Positions 47,215-49,989 of a stretch of DNA of 49,989 nt are shown here, one piece after another. Source of the stretch: a virus; IMG/VR virus record IMGVR_UViG_2199352024_000001, positions 1 to 49,989 of that record; one strand, given 5' to 3'. The position numbers and the translations under genes are program-made. How positions within the stretch are numbered: position 1 is the first letter of the stretch; each line of letters starts with the position of its first letter. The notes under the pieces are model-generated. The model saw only the letters and a list, made by a program, of their open reading frames with translations. It was not told the DNA's origin and did no database searches.

Positions 47215-49836
47215 ATGGCCGTATTTAATCCTACTCCTGAATTTCCTAATGCTCAATCGTGGCTTGGATACTCCAAAGAACCGGAGAAAATTCCGGTTGA
47301 TAAAAGCATGGAGACGTTGTTCTCCGGTATCGGTGACACGGTTAGCGCCGCTGCAAATGGTATCGACACCGCTATTAAACACAATATCAAGGAAGACCTG
47401 TACTCTGAGTTCGATAAACTCAGGGATGCCCATGGCGCTGGTATTGATCCAGATGACGCAGCCAGTATCGCAGGCACAGGTGCCCGTGGCGCTAAATGGT
47501 CGGCTGTAACAGAAGGCGGAGGTACACCAGAGGATATCGCTGCGTCTCCTGCTAAGCTCCCGTCTGGTGTTACCTCGGGAGGCGAGACGCTGGCTAAGTA
47601 TAAAGCTGCCTTAGACGCTGGTGAAATGTCTGAGACGCATTTTGATCTCTCGGCTGAGAAGATCGTCCGGAGTATGCGGACGAAGTACCCCGGTTATCGT
47701 GATGAAATCGACAGCATGACTTCCTCGATCCTTGGGATCACACCGGCTAATGCCGCTAGGAAGTCTGTTCTTGCTGATCTTCTGAGTATGGAAAACGCCC
47801 AGAACACAGCTAAGAATAAGATCGAACAACAGTTCCTCAAGGACCGCGAATGGATCATGCGGTTGTACCCTGAGGCAGACGTAAGCTGGTACGCGGCTAA
47901 CAAGAGTGTCGTTGACACCAAGGTTGGTCAGTACATGGCAGAAGACCAGTTGTTGAAGTCAGACGCTTTGAAGCTTGCGAACTCCAAGAGTACGCGAGAA
48001 GAAAAGTCTGTCGAGTCCGAAAGGTTGTTTACCAACCAAGCTGGCTTTGAGGTTAAGTCCTTTCTTGACAGTGTTCAGAACACATTGATTAAGAAGAAAG
48101 ATCAACTTATTGCACAGGGCGCATCTGCTAGTGGTGCTGAAATCCAGCAGTTGCAGTTGCAAGCTGGGCAGGTCATAGATCAGGTCAAGGCGAGGTTGCT
48201 TAACGTAGCCAACGAACGCAGGACCGACTCCAACGGTAAGCTCGTTGACAGCCATGCTATGCACATAGGTATCGAGAAGACGAATAAGATCATCGACCAA
48301 CAGATCGAGCCGTTGAAGACTATCGCGAGTTCGTTGAGTAATAACAACAACGACGGTATAGCTAAAGCGACTAGCAACCTTATCACAGCCAATACAGACA
48401 GAGCTGTCCTAGAAATCCAGAAGAAGGTGCCTCAAGCTTTGGTCTTGGGTGCTCTTAGGAAATCCTTGGGTGATGCCGCTGTAGGCACTATTGTCGCAAC
48501 TTCCGATGTTCTAGCACCTGCTATGAAAGCCGTGCATGACGCTGGGGTAGCTGGCGTCATTGGTGACGGCAACGGTGCTGCGCCGCCTACTGCGACTGAC
48601 GTATTGAAGTCTATGGGCATAGGCCGTCCTAGAGGCAATGCGTCCGGCCAAGCCACCCGTATGGTGTTTAGTAACTGGCAGAAGTTGGCTACCCACGAAA
48701 ACCCTGAGACAGCGGCAAGAGCCGTAGAGTCTCTGTACACTGATCCCGGTATGCTGCCATCGTTCTCGTCTAAGGAACGGGAACAAGTGTTCACTATGCT
48801 AGCTTCTCCTGCGTTTTCACAGAAGATGATCGAGCTAGGGAAGACTAAACCACAGGCGTTCCAGCAGTATTCTCAATGGGTCGAACAGAGCTTCCAGACG
48901 GTAGCCAAGCCTGCTATCGATACACTACAAAATGATCTTGTTAAATTCAATCGTTTTGATACAGAGTTTCACCCTGACACGATGCAGTTCTCGGCTAAGC
49001 CGCGTCCGGGATACGAGAAAAACACAGGTTCTCCGATTATTAACGAAGACCCTGAAAAGTATGCGTTTCAAACACTAGCTCCTATAAACCGCTTTTTGAA
49101 ACAAGTACAGCCTGTCTTAGAAGAAAAATACGGCAAAGCGGACGCCCCAAGGAAACTTTTAGACCTGATGCAAACTGGAGGTTTGGATTTAGCTGCTGCT
49201 AAACAAGGAACAGTTTTGGAACAGCTCGGCAAAGCTATATACAATATGCTTCCCAGCCCAACACCCAATCCTACGTATCCTATTCCAGATAGAATTAGAC
49301 AGAGATCAGGTAATGTAGAACAAAGGTCTGAGGCTGCTCCTAGCGGTAAACTGTCGCTAATTGACACGACTATCATGGATGCTGCCAGTAAGTTCATTGG
49401 TTTACATGAGCAGACTGACGGCCCAGTCCTAGCTTCCTTTATCAAGAAAGCTACAGGAAAGACAGTTGATCCTAGTGTACAGCCGTGGTGTGCCGACTTC
49501 GTTAATGCTGTCCTTGGGGACACAGGTGAAGCCGGTACAGGATCGTCTTACGCACGGTCCTTCCTAGCCTATGGTAAGGCTACGGATAAGCCTACTGCGG
49601 GTGACGTTGTAGTTTTATCGAGGGGGAGTAAGGACGGTCCCTACGGCCACGTTGGCTTCGTAAAGGGCATCGTAGAACACGATGGACAGAGGTATGTCCA
49701 AGTCCTTGGTGGGAACCAAGGCAATCGTGTCTCGGTACAGGAGTTTCCTGTGTCGCGCGTCCTAGGGTACAGGCGGGTAGGCAAGAACGATCTTCAAGCG
49801 TTTAATGAAGCTTCTAATTCCGAGGATACAGCATGA
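47215..49836 (+). CDS. Internal virion protein with C-terminal peptidoglycan peptidase
   Basis: An 873-residue protein. The first 650 residues are helical like gp15-type ejection proteins. After a Pro-rich linker (about 675-695) comes a CHAP/NlpC-P60-like domain with P-W-C-A-D-F-V (Cys), G-D-V-V-V-L, G-H-V-G-F-V (His) and V-L-G-G-N-Q-G-N (Asn). It would cut cell-wall cross-links during infection, taking the place of the transglycosylase of T7. Its TGA overlaps the endolysin ATG. Confidence 0.85.
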   Translation: MAVFNPTPEFPNAQSWLGYSKEPEKIPVDKSMETLFSGIGDTVSAAANGIDTAIKHNIKEDLYSEFDKLRDAHGAGIDPDDAASIAGTGARGAKWSAVTEGGGTPEDIAASPAKLPSGVTSGGETLAKYKAALDAGEMSETHFDLSAEKIVRSMRTKYPGYRDEIDSMTSSILGITPANAARKSVLADLLSMENAQNTAKNKIEQQFLKDREWIMRLYPEADVSWYAANKSVVDTKVGQYMAEDQLLKSDALKLANSKSTREEKSVESERLFTNQAGFEVKSFLDSVQNTLIKKKDQLIAQGASASGAEIQQLQLQAGQVIDQVKARLLNVANERRTDSNGKLVDSHAMHIGIEKTNKIIDQQIEPLKTIASSLSNNNNDGIAKATSNLITANTDRAVLEIQKKVPQALVLGALRKSLGDAAVGTIVATSDVLAPAMKAVHDAGVAGVIGDGNGAAPPTATDVLKSMGIGRPRGNASGQATRMVFSNWQKLATHENPETAARAVESLYTDPGMLPSFSSKEREQVFTMLASPAFSQKMIELGKTKPQAFQQYSQWVEQSFQTVAKPAIDTLQNDLVKFNRFDTEFHPDTMQFSAKPRPGYEKNTGSPIINEDPEKYAFQTLAPINRFLKQVQPVLEEKYGKADAPRKLLDLMQTGGLDLAAAKQGTVLEQLGKAIYNMLPSPTPNPTYPIPDRIRQRSGNVEQRSEAAPSGKLSLIDTTIMDAASKFIGLHEQTDGPVLASFIKKATGKTVDPSVQPWCADFVNAVLGDTGEAGTGSSYARSFLAYGKATDKPTAGDVVVLSRGSKDGPYGHVGFVKGIVEHDGQRYVQVLGGNQGNRVSVQEFPVSRVLGYRRVGKNDLQAFNEASNSEDTA

Positions 49837-49989
49837 TCCAGCTAACCCCAACCCTCAGGGCTGAATACGAGTCCATGTGGGCTTCGTGCCAGATTGATTA
49901 TCAACCTGAGGTTGCAAAACAAAGTGCAGCTAAACTCCTAAGAAACAAAGCCCGCTACCAAGGTGTGTCCAAGGTAACGGGCGTTCCGT
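49833..49989 (+). CDS. Endolysin, 5' part; continues at base 1
   Basis: The first 52 codons and one base of the endolysin, from ATG 49833 in an ATGA overlap with the ejection protein gene. The sequence opens M-I-Q-L-T-P-T-L-R-A-E-Y and reaches V-T-G-V-P at the edge, the usual lead into the W-Y-x-I-A-x-x-H-N-R-E-S-S catalytic stretch, which begins at base 1. The two parts form one 331-codon gene. Expression from the late promoter is expected. Confidence 0.9.
   Translation, partial: MIQLTPTLRAEYESMWASCQIDYQPEVAKQSAAKLLRNKARYQGVSKVTGVP

Noticed and set aside
1-49989. Lysogeny genes or a phage RNA polymerase
   Set aside because: No integrase, CI-like repressor, excisionase or single-subunit RNA polymerase motifs were seen in any large open frame.

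Overview
The window is almost certainly the complete genome of a lytic, T7-like podovirus, opened in the middle of its endolysin gene. The reading frame that starts at 49833 runs off the right edge and continues without a break at base 1. Across the junction it reads V-P-W-Y-W-I-A-V-C-H-N-R-E-S-S, the catalytic signature of a phage muramidase. The window is therefore either a closed circular assembly or a circularly permuted genome. No integrase, repressor or phage RNA polymerase is visible, so host RNA polymerase probably transcribes everything. The host is probably an alphaproteobacterium, likely Rhizobiales. This rests on remembered resemblances (secreted ClpP-like protein, tail fibre, amidoligase genes), not on anything decisive in the DNA.

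Layout. A control region of about 650 bases (25526-26182) separates two divergent arms. The rightward arm (26183-49989, then 1-839) has a strong sigma70-type promoter at 25982-26010. Its genes are terminase small and large subunits, portal, scaffold, capsid, head decoration or fibre proteins, a long tail fibre/spike, holin-like membrane proteins, tail adaptor and nozzle, a GNAT protein, three internal virion proteins (the last with a peptidoglycan peptidase domain) and the endolysin. It ends at a rho-independent terminator at 868-890.

The leftward arm (25525 down to 535) starts with small early genes and membrane peptides interspersed with five copies of the palindrome ATCTAA-N4-TTAGAT. Next comes an eleven-gene, translationally coupled operon (21728 down to 14081). 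It encodes two COOH-NH2 amidoligases, two class II glutamine amidotransferases, two gamma-glutamylcyclotransferase-like proteins, an ATP-grasp ligase and an unrecognised 266-residue protein. This is the most striking system in the window: a predicted small-molecule or peptide amidation pathway with paired components. Further left are primase-helicase, a family of three paralogous proteins, family A DNA polymerase (with its own promoter), a putative ssDNA-binding protein, tRNA-Thr(UGU), a Cas4/RecB-like nuclease, endonuclease VII, a DnaQ-like exonuclease, a secreted protein, an HNH protein, two tandem zincin-like proteins, two nucleoside deoxyribosyltransferase-like proteins and a DUF5664 nucleotide pyrophosphohydrolase-like protein.

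Genes are packed very tightly with ATGA, TAATG, TGATG or TTGA junctions. These junctions reveal about a dozen genes of 21-58 codons. TTG starts are common, including the DNA polymerase, large terminase and portal genes.
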